The notes beneath the pieces are model-generated. The model saw nothing but the letters and a program-made list of their open reading frames with translations. It made no database searches and had not been told where the DNA came from. Shown here in pieces: positions 50,355 through 59,300 of a DNA stretch of 64,000 bases. Where the stretch lies: contig CAKRJP010000008.1 in the NCBI GenBank assembly GCA_934351835.1, positions 55,903 through 119,902 of the forward strand, given 5' to 3'. A program made the position numbers and the translations under genes. Numbering within the stretch: position 1 is the first letter of the stretch; every line of letters starts with the position of its first letter. This DNA is from an uncultured Lachnospiraceae bacterium (GTDB taxonomy: Bacteria; Bacillota; Clostridia; Lachnospirales; Lachnospiraceae).

Positions 50355-51911
50355 ATGAACATCAGAATGTTGCAGGAGCCGGAACTGTTACCGGCATTGC
50401 ATCTGGTATGGGATGTATTTGCAAAAGAAATCGCTCCATTATATACACCGGAAGGTGTGGCTGAATTTCAGCAATTTATCAAGTATGAGAATATCCTTCC
50501 GGGTTATCAGAAAAGGGAAATGGTCTTTTTTGGAAGCTTTGATGACAGAAATCAGTTGTCGGGAGTGATAGCAGTCAGAGTCCCTGAGAATGAAAATATT
50601 TCTGGGAATAGTACATATGGAACAGAAGGCACATATGGGGAAAAACCAGTGCGGAAGGCACATATCAGTCTGTTTTTTGTGCGGAAAGATATGCAGGGAC
50701 AGGGCGTTGGAAGAGCACTTTACCAGACTGTTTATAATTTTTCTGCACAGCAGTTAAGGGCTAACCGGCTGACAGTAAATGCATCTACAATATCCGCTGA
50801 AAAATATGCACATTTAGGGATGAACCAGACAGGACCCGCCCAGACGGTGAACGGGATCTGTTCTGTACCGATGGAATGTATGGTGATTCCGGGACTGGTG
50901 CAGCCAGTGGAGAAAAAGAAAAAAAGAGCAGTATGGATTATTGTGACAGTGGTGATCTTGGCCCTTTTATTTGGTATTCTGGCATTTGGAGCTTATCAGT
51001 TTGGAAAATGGGTGAGTTCAGAAGCAAATAGCTATATAGAACCCGGTTTGGAATTTGGACCAGATTCCGGTTTTGATTTTGGTGAAGGTTCAGGAGATGA
51101 AGGTGGCTTTGGATTTGGCAATGGGGCAGGCTCTGATAATATATATAACGATGGATCTTCGGATGACAGCCTGAATGGGCTGGATGGAATCCCTGAGTAT
51201 CAGAGTGAAGATATTTCCTATAAACTGGAAGATCAGGAATATACCTATGAGGATGAGTCAAAGACCAGTACACTGATCAAATTTGATGTAAAATATCCTG
51301 AAGTGACAGGACTTGCAGATGCGGATGTGCAAAAGAAAGTTAATGAGTCTCTGAAAAATGTTGCCATGGATACGGTAGATAAGATCTATACAAATCCATC
51401 GGATGAGATTAAAGAAGCTGTTCTTGGTGCCAAACAGCCGGCGTTGGTGAGTTTTGTCCAGTATAAAGTCTGCTACTCTTCGGAGGGACTTTTAAGTGTT
51501 GTTTATGAAGATTACAGCTATCGTGGAAACAGTGAGGTAATGCAACAGAATTTAAGAAGCTGTAACATCAGTCTGAAAGACGGAACGGTCTATCAGGTAA
51601 AAGATATCATCAATATCAATGATGAATTTGTTGATGAATGGCTGAAGACCATGCGCAGTGAAGCAGACGATGAAGATTTCTTGTCAGAACTTTCAAAAGA
51701 TCAGATGAAAGAAGCCTTAAATGGGGATGACCAGGATGGTGTGTATGTAACGAATTTCTTCCTGGATAAAGACGGAATCGAGATCGGATTTGATTTAAAT
51801 TATAAAGAAAATGACGAGAATAATTCTGGTTATGTCTGGGTCACAGCGCCTTTTGGTTATGATGAGATAGAAAAGTACCAAAAAGGACAAGATTTTTGGT
51901 CATTAAAATAA
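50355..51911 (+). CDS. GNAT acetyltransferase - membrane segment - DUF3298 chimera
   Basis: 518 aa from the ATG at 50355 (AGGGAGG just upstream). Residues 1-180 look like a GNAT acetyltransferase: VRKDMQGQGVGRALYQ (109-124) is the acetyl-CoA motif. A basic stretch (187-191) and one membrane segment (192-213) follow. A low-complexity Gly/Asp/Phe stretch (230-280) comes next. Residues 290-518 resemble the DUF3298/RsiV-like extracytoplasmic domain. The predicted topology has the enzyme inside and the sensor-like domain outside. Ligand and substrate are unknown. It starts one base after the pgsA stop. Confidence 0.82.
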   Translation: MNIRMLQEPELLPALHLVWDVFAKEIAPLYTPEGVAEFQQFIKYENILPGYQKREMVFFGSFDDRNQLSGVIAVRVPENENISGNSTYGTEGTYGEKPVRKAHISLFFVRKDMQGQGVGRALYQTVYNFSAQQLRANRLTVNASTISAEKYAHLGMNQTGPAQTVNGICSVPMECMVIPGLVQPVEKKKKRAVWIIVTVVILALLFGILAFGAYQFGKWVSSEANSYIEPGLEFGPDSGFDFGEGSGDEGGFGFGNGAGSDNIYNDGSSDDSLNGLDGIPEYQSEDISYKLEDQEYTYEDESKTSTLIKFDVKYPEVTGLADADVQKKVNESLKNVAMDTVDKIYTNPSDEIKEAVLGAKQPALVSFVQYKVCYSSEGLLSVVYEDYSYRGNSEVMQQNLRSCNISLKDGTVYQVKDIININDEFVDEWLKTMRSEADDEDFLSELSKDQMKEALNGDDQDGVYVTNFFLDKDGIEIGFDLNYKENDENNSGYVWVTAPFGYDEIEKYQKGQDFWSLK

Positions 51912-52010
51912 TTGACGAAACTTAAAATTTATGAGAAAATAGCGTGTGGTGTTAAAGGAATAACAAGCCCTAATAACAGAAATCATAAGTAGTTGAAAGG
52001 AGTTTTTCGC

Positions 52011-52703
52011 ATGATTTACACAAAGGAAGTTGAAAACATGTGCCCTGTAGCAAAGGGTGCAAAGCATGAACCTGCTCCAATCCCGGAAGAGGGAAAATGG
52101 GTACATGCAAAGAAAATTGAAGATATCTCCGGTTTTACACATGGTGTTGGCTGGTGTGCGCCTCAGCAGGGTGCCTGCAAATTGTCTCTCAATGTAAAGA
52201 ACGGTGTTATTGAAGAAGCTTTGATCGAGACAATCGGATGCTCTGGTATGACACACTCAGCAGCTATGGCAGCTGAGATTTTACAGGGCAAGACAATCTT
52301 GGAAGCATTAAATACAGACCTTGTCTGTGATGCTATCAATACAGCTATGAGAGAATTATTCCTTCAGATTGTATACGGACGTACACAGAGTGCATTCTCT
52401 GATGATGGACTTGCAGTAGGTGCCGGACTGGAAGACCTTGGAAAGGGACTTCGTTCACAGGTTGGTACAATGTACGCAACAAAAGAAAAAGGAGTTCGTT
52501 ATCTTGAGATGGCCGAGGGTTATGTAACAGGAATCGCTTTGGACGCAGATGATGAAGTGATCGGTTACCAGTTCGTTTCTCTTGGAAAGATGACAGACTT
52601 TATTAAAAAAGGTGATGATCCTAACACAGCATGGGAAAAAGCAAAAGGACAGTATGGACGTGTTCAGGATGCAGTTAAGATCATTGACCCACGTGTAGAG
52701 TAG
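52011..52703 (+). CDS. NifU-like iron-sulfur scaffold homologue
   Basis: 230 aa from the ATG at 52011 (GAAAGGAG upstream). Segments GVGWCAPQQGACKLSL and ETIGCSGMTHSAAMAAEILQGKT mirror the first two cysteine regions of IscU/NifU (C49, C77); C11, C56 and C106 are also present. The C-terminal ~110 residues are not recognised. The gene is followed 25 bp later by the GGGtGRT protein gene. This pair occurs together in other Clostridia (recalled, not checked). Codon use is biased as in pflB, so it is probably abundant. A possible promoter starts with TTGACG at 51912. Confidence 0.8.
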   Translation: MIYTKEVENMCPVAKGAKHEPAPIPEEGKWVHAKKIEDISGFTHGVGWCAPQQGACKLSLNVKNGVIEEALIETIGCSGMTHSAAMAAEILQGKTILEALNTDLVCDAINTAMRELFLQIVYGRTQSAFSDDGLAVGAGLEDLGKGLRSQVGTMYATKEKGVRYLEMAEGYVTGIALDADDEVIGYQFVSLGKMTDFIKKGDDPNTAWEKAKGQYGRVQDAVKIIDPRVE

Positions 52704-52728
52704 TTAGAATATTCAGGAGGATAATTAA

Positions 52729-53739
52729 ATGGCTTTATTTGAATCATATGAAAGAAGAATTGACCAGATTAATGCTGTTTTAAACAGTTATGGAATCAGC
52801 TCTATTGAAGAAGCTGAAAAGATTACAAAAGACGCTGGACTGGATGTTTACGAGCAGGTAAAGAAGATTCAGCCAATCTGTTTTGAGAACGCTTGCTGGG
52901 CTTACACTGTAGGTGCAGCAATCGCAATCAAAAAAGGATGCAGAAAGGCCGCTGATGCAGCAGCAGCTATCGGAGAAGGTCTTCAGTCATTCTGTATTCC
53001 GGGTTCTGTAGCAGATCACCGTAAAGTAGGTCTGGGACACGGTAACCTTGGAAAGATGCTTCTGGAAGAAGAGACAGAGTGTTTCTGTTTCCTTGCAGGA
53101 CATGAGTCATTCGCAGCAGCAGAGGGTGCGATCGGTATTGCTGAGAAAGCAAACAAAGTTCGTCAGAAACCACTTCGTGTTGTACTGAACGGTCTTGGAA
53201 AAGACGCTGCACAGATTATTTCACGTATCAACGGATTTACATTCGTAGAGACAAAATATGATTACAAAGCAGCAAAATTAAATGTTGTATACGAGAAACC
53301 ATATTCAGATGGAATCCGTGCAACAGTTAAATGCTACGGAGCAGATGACGTACAGGAAGGTGTTGCGATCATGCATCACGAGAATGTTGGAGTATCTATC
53401 ACAGGTAACTCAACAAACCCTACACGTTTCCAGCACCCGGTAGCAGGTACATACAAGAAAGAATGTATCGAGCAGGGTAAGAAATACTTCTCAGTAGCAT
53501 CTGGCGGTGGTACAGGACGTACACTTCACCCAGATAATATGGCTGCAGGTCCTGCTTCTTATGGTATGACAGATACAATGGGACGTATGCATTCAGATGC
53601 ACAGTTCGCAGGATCTTCATCAGTACCGGCTCACGTAGAGATGATGGGTCTGATCGGTATGGGTAACAACCCGATGGTAGGAGCTACAGTAGCAGTTGCT
53701 GTTTCTGTAGAAGAAGCAGCAAAGGCAGGCAAGTTCTAA
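52729..53739 (+). CDS. GGGtGRT-family protein, function unknown
   Basis: 336 aa. It contains the family-naming motif ASGGGTGRTLHPDN (GGGTGRT at 259-265) and several cysteines (51, 56, 71, 89, 118, 120, 202, 246). GHGNLGKML and the alanine-rich IGEGLQSFCIPGSVADHRKVG also stand out. No signal peptide or membrane segment. No enzyme activity is established. Its partner is the NifU-like protein directly upstream, suggesting an iron-sulfur or metal-related role. Arginine codons are almost all CGT, as in highly expressed genes here. Confidence 0.85.
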   Translation: MALFESYERRIDQINAVLNSYGISSIEEAEKITKDAGLDVYEQVKKIQPICFENACWAYTVGAAIAIKKGCRKAADAAAAIGEGLQSFCIPGSVADHRKVGLGHGNLGKMLLEEETECFCFLAGHESFAAAEGAIGIAEKANKVRQKPLRVVLNGLGKDAAQIISRINGFTFVETKYDYKAAKLNVVYEKPYSDGIRATVKCYGADDVQEGVAIMHHENVGVSITGNSTNPTRFQHPVAGTYKKECIEQGKKYFSVASGGGTGRTLHPDNMAAGPASYGMTDTMGRMHSDAQFAGSSSVPAHVEMMGLIGMGNNPMVGATVAVAVSVEEAAKAGKF

Positions 53740-53759
53740 AAATATTATTTTGTGTAATA

Positions 53760-53788
53760 TTGAAATGAGAAAACGCATATGATATAAT
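53760..53788 (+). promoter_or_regulatory. Orphan promoter pointing at a hairpin
   Basis: TTGAAA (53760-53765), 17-bp spacer, perfect TATAAT (53783-53788), in the gap between two convergent genes. It has no protein gene downstream on this strand, only the hairpin at 53833-53866. Confidence 0.75.
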
Positions 53789-53794
53789 GCCGAT

Positions 53795-53870
53795 AGGCAA
53801 TATAAGAAAATGCTCATTGCATATGAGACAGCGAACCCCCCAGAGAGAGCCATTCTCTGGGGGTTCTATT
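53795..53870 (+). ncRNA. Candidate small RNA (about 75 nt)
   Basis: From the predicted start of the 53760-53788 promoter to the terminator hairpin. The first half can form a small CTCAT/ATGAG stem. The second half is the strong GC-rich hairpin. No ORF with a ribosome site lies inside. Family unknown. It could also be an antisense or 3'-overlap transcript for the MerR gene. Confidence 0.45.
53833..53870. terminator. Bidirectional terminator between GGGtGRT gene and MerR gene
   Basis: GAACCCCCCAGAGA and TCTCTGGGGGTTC form a 13-bp stem with one bulged C and a 7-nt loop. It is followed by TATT on +, and by CGCTGTCT on -, so termination is better rightward. Confidence 0.8.
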
Positions 53871-53879
53871 ATATAAAAT

Positions 53880-55010
53880 CTACTTCTTATTATCCGAAAA
53901 ATCTCCCCACATCGGTGTCTTGCTTCTTCCGTAGTAAGAAAAGATGATTGCAATCGGATTTATCATACGGATCGCTGATTTCGCTGCATAATATTTGGTA
54001 TAGGATCTTACATCACGATTTACATCCGTCCAGAATAACATCAGATAGACTGTCGCAATCAAAAGTATGATCATTGGCATCATCCATGACCGGATACAGA
54101 GATAAGATAACCCTGTAAGTACGACCGTCATAACCAGTGCATATATCAGCGCAATACCTGTATGTTCCAAAAGCCTCTCATTTCGCTCAGAAGCGATACA
54201 ATAGATTACAGCATAAATAATAAGGAACATCCAGAATAATGGAAAATAACCGCAAATCTGGCACTTTAATGAGTTGTTTGCTGCTGCGCCGATGACCGCC
54301 ATTAACGTAGGCGATAATAAAACGGAGGTCAGTACAAAAATCACAATATATACCTTTGCGCTTGCGGTAAAATATAAGGCAATCCCTAAGGCCACCAAAA
54401 GAACCAGAGCGATCATTGCCACCATTCCGTATTTTGGATGTTCGCTAGGGTAGCCTCGTCCGAAGATATCCAGAAATGTAAGCGGTGTTCGCTCAATCAG
54501 CGGTGCTGTTACGAATGCGATGATCGCATTGATCAGAAATCCGACCGATAAAATCCCGGTGATCTGGCGGTTCATCTGAGTTCGATTGACTGCTACTTTG
54601 GACATATCTTCTTTTAAAACCTGTGCAAGACGTTCTTTCCAGATAGCCTTGTTATTATTGTTTTCAAGAATCTCTTCGTGGAGCATCTCTACCTTCATAT
54701 TGCGTCCAACGATATTCTCACAGACTCTTCGGATTTCTTTTAACTGTGATTCTTCATTATCCAGAGCCTCCAGGCGCTCTGCCATTACTGAGTCAAGAGT
54801 CAGGTCCCCTTCGTAAATCTTTCGAATGTCTTCCAGACTGACACCCAAAAGTCTTAGAATCTTGATCTGTTCCAGACGATTCAGATCCTCTTCGGAATAT
54901 TCTCTGTAATTATTCTCTTTTCGTACCGGATGAAGTAGCCCTTCCTTCTCATAGTAACGTATATTGGCACTCGGGATACCGGTCCGCTGTTCCATTTCTT
55001 TAATTTTCAT
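53880..55010 (-). CDS. MerR-type regulator with C-terminal membrane domain
   Basis: 376 aa from the ATG at 55010, 8 nt after AGGAGG (GTG at 55019 is less likely). MerR helix-turn-helix at 1-70 (MKIKEMEQRTGIPSANIRYYEKEGLLHPVRKENNYREY), then a coiled helix (about 80-140). The final ~230 residues form about six membrane segments, with CQIC near the middle. It has no adjacent target gene. Its promoter carries a MerR-type 19-bp spacer and a dyad (55037-55067), so it very likely regulates itself. Signal unknown. Confidence 0.85.
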   Translation of the reverse strand: MKIKEMEQRTGIPSANIRYYEKEGLLHPVRKENNYREYSEEDLNRLEQIKILRLLGVSLEDIRKIYEGDLTLDSVMAERLEALDNEESQLKEIRRVCENIVGRNMKVEMLHEEILENNNNKAIWKERLAQVLKEDMSKVAVNRTQMNRQITGILSVGFLINAIIAFVTAPLIERTPLTFLDIFGRGYPSEHPKYGMVAMIALVLLVALGIALYFTASAKVYIVIFVLTSVLLSPTLMAVIGAAANNSLKCQICGYFPLFWMFLIIYAVIYCIASERNERLLEHTGIALIYALVMTVVLTGLSYLCIRSWMMPMIILLIATVYLMLFWTDVNRDVRSYTKYYAAKSAIRMINPIAIIFSYYGRSKTPMWGDFSDNKK

Positions 55011-55036
55011 CCCTGCCACCTCCTTCTTTTGATTCT

Positions 55037-55067
55037 TTTATACACTATGAAGTGACTTTAAGGTCAA
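55037..55067 (-). promoter_or_regulatory. MerR-type promoter with 19-bp spacer and dyad
   Basis: On the - strand: TTGACC (complement of 55062-55067), 19-bp spacer, TATAAA (complement of 55037-55042). An imperfect dyad of 10 + 1 + 10 bp (ACTATGAAGT-G-ACTTTAAGGT on the + strand, 7 of 10 positions symmetric; 55044-55064) fills the spacer. Long spacers with such dyads are the hallmark of MerR-family control. Confidence 0.75.
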
Positions 55068-55241
55068 GAAAAATGATATTATTTATATTATAAACGTTGA
55101 TTTCTGAAAATGCTATTGGTTTTGCTTTACAAATCAGATACAATATATATAAATATATTTAGGAAAGTTAAAAGACTGAAACGGATAATGCAAAATAATC
55201 TGAGAATACTGTTATTATAATAAAATAGAAGACGTACAAAA

Positions 55242-55280
55242 GAAGGTCGGTCTGGCATGTATTTGCCAGACTGGCCTTCC
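55242..55280 (+). terminator. Hairpin before the ComEC-like gene
   Basis: GAAGGTCGGTCTGGCA pairs over 16 bp (two G-U) with TGCCAGACTGGCCTTC around a 6-nt loop. The following sequence CTTTGTCTTTGG is only moderately T-rich. It lies 26 nt before the ATG of the next gene, so it could be a leader hairpin or attenuator. Nothing else is recognised in 55068-55241. Confidence 0.7.
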
Positions 55281-55305
55281 TTTGTCTTTGGGGGGATAAA
55301 GGAAA

Positions 55306-56328
55306 ATGCAGAGAAGGAAGCAAAAAATCATCTGGCGTGTTGTTGTCAGTATTCTGATTTTATTCTATATGACGTGTTATATCGGATATGACGCAGTTCT
55401 GAATGGTCATGAGGGCATTTATAACTATGGATCGGATGTTATAGTGCTGTCAGATAATACTTTGCGAGTCAGTTTCTTAGATGTGGGACAGGGAGACGCT
55501 ATTCTGGTGCAGGAAGGTGAAAAGGCGATGTTAATAGATGCCGGAGATAATGAACATGGTGAGAGAGTTGTTGCATATTTAAAAGAACATGGCATTGGAA
55601 AATTGGACTATCTGCTGTTAACGCATCCCGATGCAGATCATATCGGCGGGGCGGACGATGTATTGGAAAATCTGGAAGTGTCGCAAGTCCTGATGACGGA
55701 GGTGCCAAATGATACGAAGAGTTACCGTGATGTGTTGTGGGAGTTTGCAGCAGAGGAAAGTCTGATCAGACAACCGGAGATCGGGGAAGTGTATACTCTT
55801 GAAAAAGCCCGGTTCAAGATTCTTGCGCCGGAGAAAGAATATCTGGATGAGAATGACTGCAATGATGCATCCATAGGGATTAAGCTGACCTATGGGGACA
55901 ATTCATTTCTGATGTGCGGGGATGCAGAAGAGAAGTCTGAGTCAGCGATGGTGAAACGTTTTGGAAAGGAATTAGAATGTGATGTTTTGAAATGTAATCA
56001 TCACGGAAGTTATACGGCAACCTCAGAAGCCTTTCTAAACGCCGCAGATCCATCCTGGGCAGTAATCAGCTGTGGAAAGGATAATTCTTACGGACATCCT
56101 CACAAATCAGTCTTAGAACGCCTGTATGAAGCCGATGTGCAGGTGTATCGGACAGACGAACTTGGCACGATCATCGTAGAGAGCGATGGGGAGAATCTTC
56201 GATTTGGACAGGAACACAATGAAATTTTGCAGAATGAGAATAAATCAAACGAAGAGCGAATTAATAAAGACCGGACATCCCACAACAGGGATACCCGGTC
56301 TTTTAACGATGCTGTAATATACTTTTGA
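55306..56328 (+). CDS. Secreted or anchored metallo-beta-lactamase protein, ComEC C-terminal-like
   Basis: 340 aa. An N-terminal hydrophobic signal/anchor (KIIWRVVVSILILFYMTCYIGYD, about 5-27) is followed by a beta-lactamase-fold domain like the free ComEC/Rec2 hydrolase part. It has VSFLDVGQGDAILVQ, LLLTHPDADHIGG (metal His/Asp), SFLMCGDAEEKSE and CNHHGSYTATSE. It is probably an extracellular phosphodiesterase or nuclease-like enzyme; substrate unknown. The last 20 codons run through a terminator hairpin at 56266-56304. Confidence 0.85.
   Translation: MQRRKQKIIWRVVVSILILFYMTCYIGYDAVLNGHEGIYNYGSDVIVLSDNTLRVSFLDVGQGDAILVQEGEKAMLIDAGDNEHGERVVAYLKEHGIGKLDYLLLTHPDADHIGGADDVLENLEVSQVLMTEVPNDTKSYRDVLWEFAAEESLIRQPEIGEVYTLEKARFKILAPEKEYLDENDCNDASIGIKLTYGDNSFLMCGDAEEKSESAMVKRFGKELECDVLKCNHHGSYTATSEAFLNAADPSWAVISCGKDNSYGHPHKSVLERLYEADVQVYRTDELGTIIVESDGENLRFGQEHNEILQNENKSNEERINKDRTSHNRDTRSFNDAVIYF
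56266..56304 (+). terminator. Terminator inside the 3' end of the ComEC-like gene
   Basis: AAGACCGG / CCGGTCTT with an inner ATCCC / GGGAT stem and ACAACA loop, followed by TTTT. It lies before the stop codon at 56326, so transcripts ending here would lack an in-frame stop. Confidence 0.75.
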
Positions 56329-56363
56329 TATCATGTAGGGCCAAAGCCACTAAAACTATGTAT

Positions 56364-59300
56364 TTACGAATTATTCTGTGTTTCTAAGGTCTTATTTGCA
56401 GTTGAGAGCATCAGTTTGATACGGTTCAACTGGTTTACTTCGCTGGCACCCGGATCGAAGTCGATGGCTACGATATTAGACTGTGGATATTCTCTTCGAA
56501 GTTCCTTGATAACACCTTTACCAACGACATGGTTTGGCAGGCAGGCGAACGGCTGAGTACATACAATGTTCGGCACATTGCTGTGAATCAACTCTAACAT
56601 TTCTCCGGTTAAGAACCAGCCTTCACCGGTCTGATTTCCCAGAGAAACGATATCGGATGCCATCGCACCTAATTTATGGATATCTGTCGGCGGATCAAAA
56701 TGTTTGCTCTTGGCAAATGCCTTTGTGGCAGGTGCACGGAACCATTCCAGTGCCTTGATACCGAAGTTTGCAATTGTAGCTTTTGATTTCTTAAATCCAA
56801 GTTTTTCAACTTTAAAGTTCTGGTTGTAGAAGCAGTAGAGTAAGAAATCCAGAAGATCAGGCACAACAGCCTCGGCGCCTTCGCTCTCTAAAAGTTCTAC
56901 CAGATAGTTGTTGGCTGCCGGCAGGAATTTTACCAGAATTTCACCGACTATACCAACGCGAGGTTTCTTCACATCTAACAATTCTACATTGTCGAAATCA
57001 CGGATGATCTCTTTACAGATTTTTTTGAATTTATGTCTGGAAGGATATTTCTGGGAAACAAATTCTTTGCAGACTTTTTCCCATTTTTCATGCAGTGCAT
57101 CAACCGTTCCCGGAACAGCTTCGTATGGACGCATACGGTATACGCATTTCATAAAAATATCTCCGAATATTGCGGCATAAATTCCGCGGAGAACTAAGCC
57201 CGGAGTGATCTTAAATCCAGGATTTCCTTCCAGTCCGCTTAAGTTGATGGAAATCACCGGGATATGTGCATATCCGGCTTTCTTTAACGCACGGCGGATA
57301 AATCCGATATAGTTGGAAGCACGACATCCACCACCGGTCTGGCTGATGATGACAGCAATCTTATCGGTGTCATATTTTCCGGACAGGATCGCCTCCATAA
57401 TCTGACCTACAACCATAAGAGATGGATAGCAGGCATCATTATTTACATATTTTAAACCAACATCCACGGAATGCTTGTTGTCATTTGGCAATACTTCCAA
57501 ATGATATCCGGATGCATTAAATGCAGACTCCAGAATGTTGAAATGGATCGGTGACATCTGCGGGCAGAGAATGGTGTATTCTTTACGCATCTCTTTGGTA
57601 AATGGCACTTTCTCAATTGCAGCAGTGTGGATCTCGCGCTGTTCATTTCTGGTCTCACGCACACGGATGGCGGCAAGCAGTGAACGTACACGGATTCTTG
57701 CGGCTCCGAGGTTGTTGACCTCATCAATCTTCAGAGTCGTATAAATTTTACCGGAATTATTCAAAATCTCAGCCACCTGATCTGTAGTAACCGCATCCAG
57801 ACCACAACCGAAAGAGTTAAGCTGGATCAGATCCAGATTATCAACGGTCTTTACATAGTTTGCAGCCGCATACAGACGAGAGTGGTACATCCACTGATCC
57901 ATAACATTTAACGGATGCTCTGCCGGATTTAAGTGAGAAATAGAATCCTCAGTCAACACGGCAATATTGTAAGAGTTGATCATTTCCGGCAGACCATGGT
58001 GGATCTCAGGGTCGATATGATACGGACGTCCGGCAAGCACGATACCACGGTTACCGGTCTCTTTCAGGTAAGCAATAGTCTCCTCGCCTTTCTTACGCAT
58101 ATCGTTACGGCAGTTTGCCAGTTCCTCCCATGCAGCATGTACCGCACTGCGGATTTCAGTCTCCGGAATATGGAATTTCTCGGATAAAGACTCTGTCAGT
58201 GCATAAGTCAAAGTATCCTCATTCTCAAAAGAGAGGAAAGGATGAATGAAATCAATCTCTCCATTTACGATCGCATCAATATTATTCTTAATATTCTCAG
58301 GGTAAGAGGTTACGATCGGGCAGTTGTAATGGTTATTTGCCTCCGCAAACTCTTTTCTCTCGTAAGGCACACTTGGGTAGAAAATGTGTCTTACATTTTT
58401 ATTGATCAGCCACTGTACATGTCCATGGGCAAGTTTTGCCGGGTAACACTCCGATTCACTCGGGATGGATTCAATACCAAGCTCGTAAATCTTACGTGTA
58501 GAAGCAGGAGAGAGTACTACGCGGAATCCTAAGGTATTGAAAAATGTAAACCAGAACGGATAGTTCTCGTACATATTCAGAACGCGCGGAATACCAATCG
58601 TGCCTCTGGTGGCTTCGTTGCGGTCCAGAGGTGTATAGTCAAAATAGCGGTGCATCTTATAATCAAATAAGTTTGGCAGCTTATTCATAGATTTTTCTTT
58701 GCCAAGACCACGCTCACAACGGTTACCTGTGATGAATTTTCTGCCGCCACTGAAATGATTGATTGTCAGACGGCAGTTGTTGGTACATCCGCGACATTTT
58801 GTCATGGTCGTGGAATACTGCAGAGCCTCGATGGCATCAATGGAAAGCATGGTAGTACCTTCACAGTCGATGTAACGCTCGCGGGCGATCAGGGCAGCAC
58901 CGAAAGCACCCATGATACCTGCGATGTCAGGACGAACGGCTTCGCAGTCGGCAATTTTCTCAAAGCTTCGAAGAACAGCATTATTGTAGAAAGTACCGCC
59001 CTGTACAACGATATGCTTTCCGAGTTCTGACGCATCCGAAACTTTGATAACCTTAAATAAGGCATTTTTAATTACAGAGTAAGCCAGTCCCGCAGAAATA
59101 TCAGCGACAGATGCCCCTTCTTTCTGAGCCTGTTTTACTTTAGAGTTCATAAATACAGTACAGCGGGTTCCCAGGTCGATCGGATGCTCCGCAAATAAAG
59201 CTTCGCTGGCAAAATCTTCTACTGAATAGTTCAGTGATTTTGCAAAGGTTTCGATAAAGGAACCACATCCGGAAGAGCAGGCCTCATTGAGCTGCACGCT

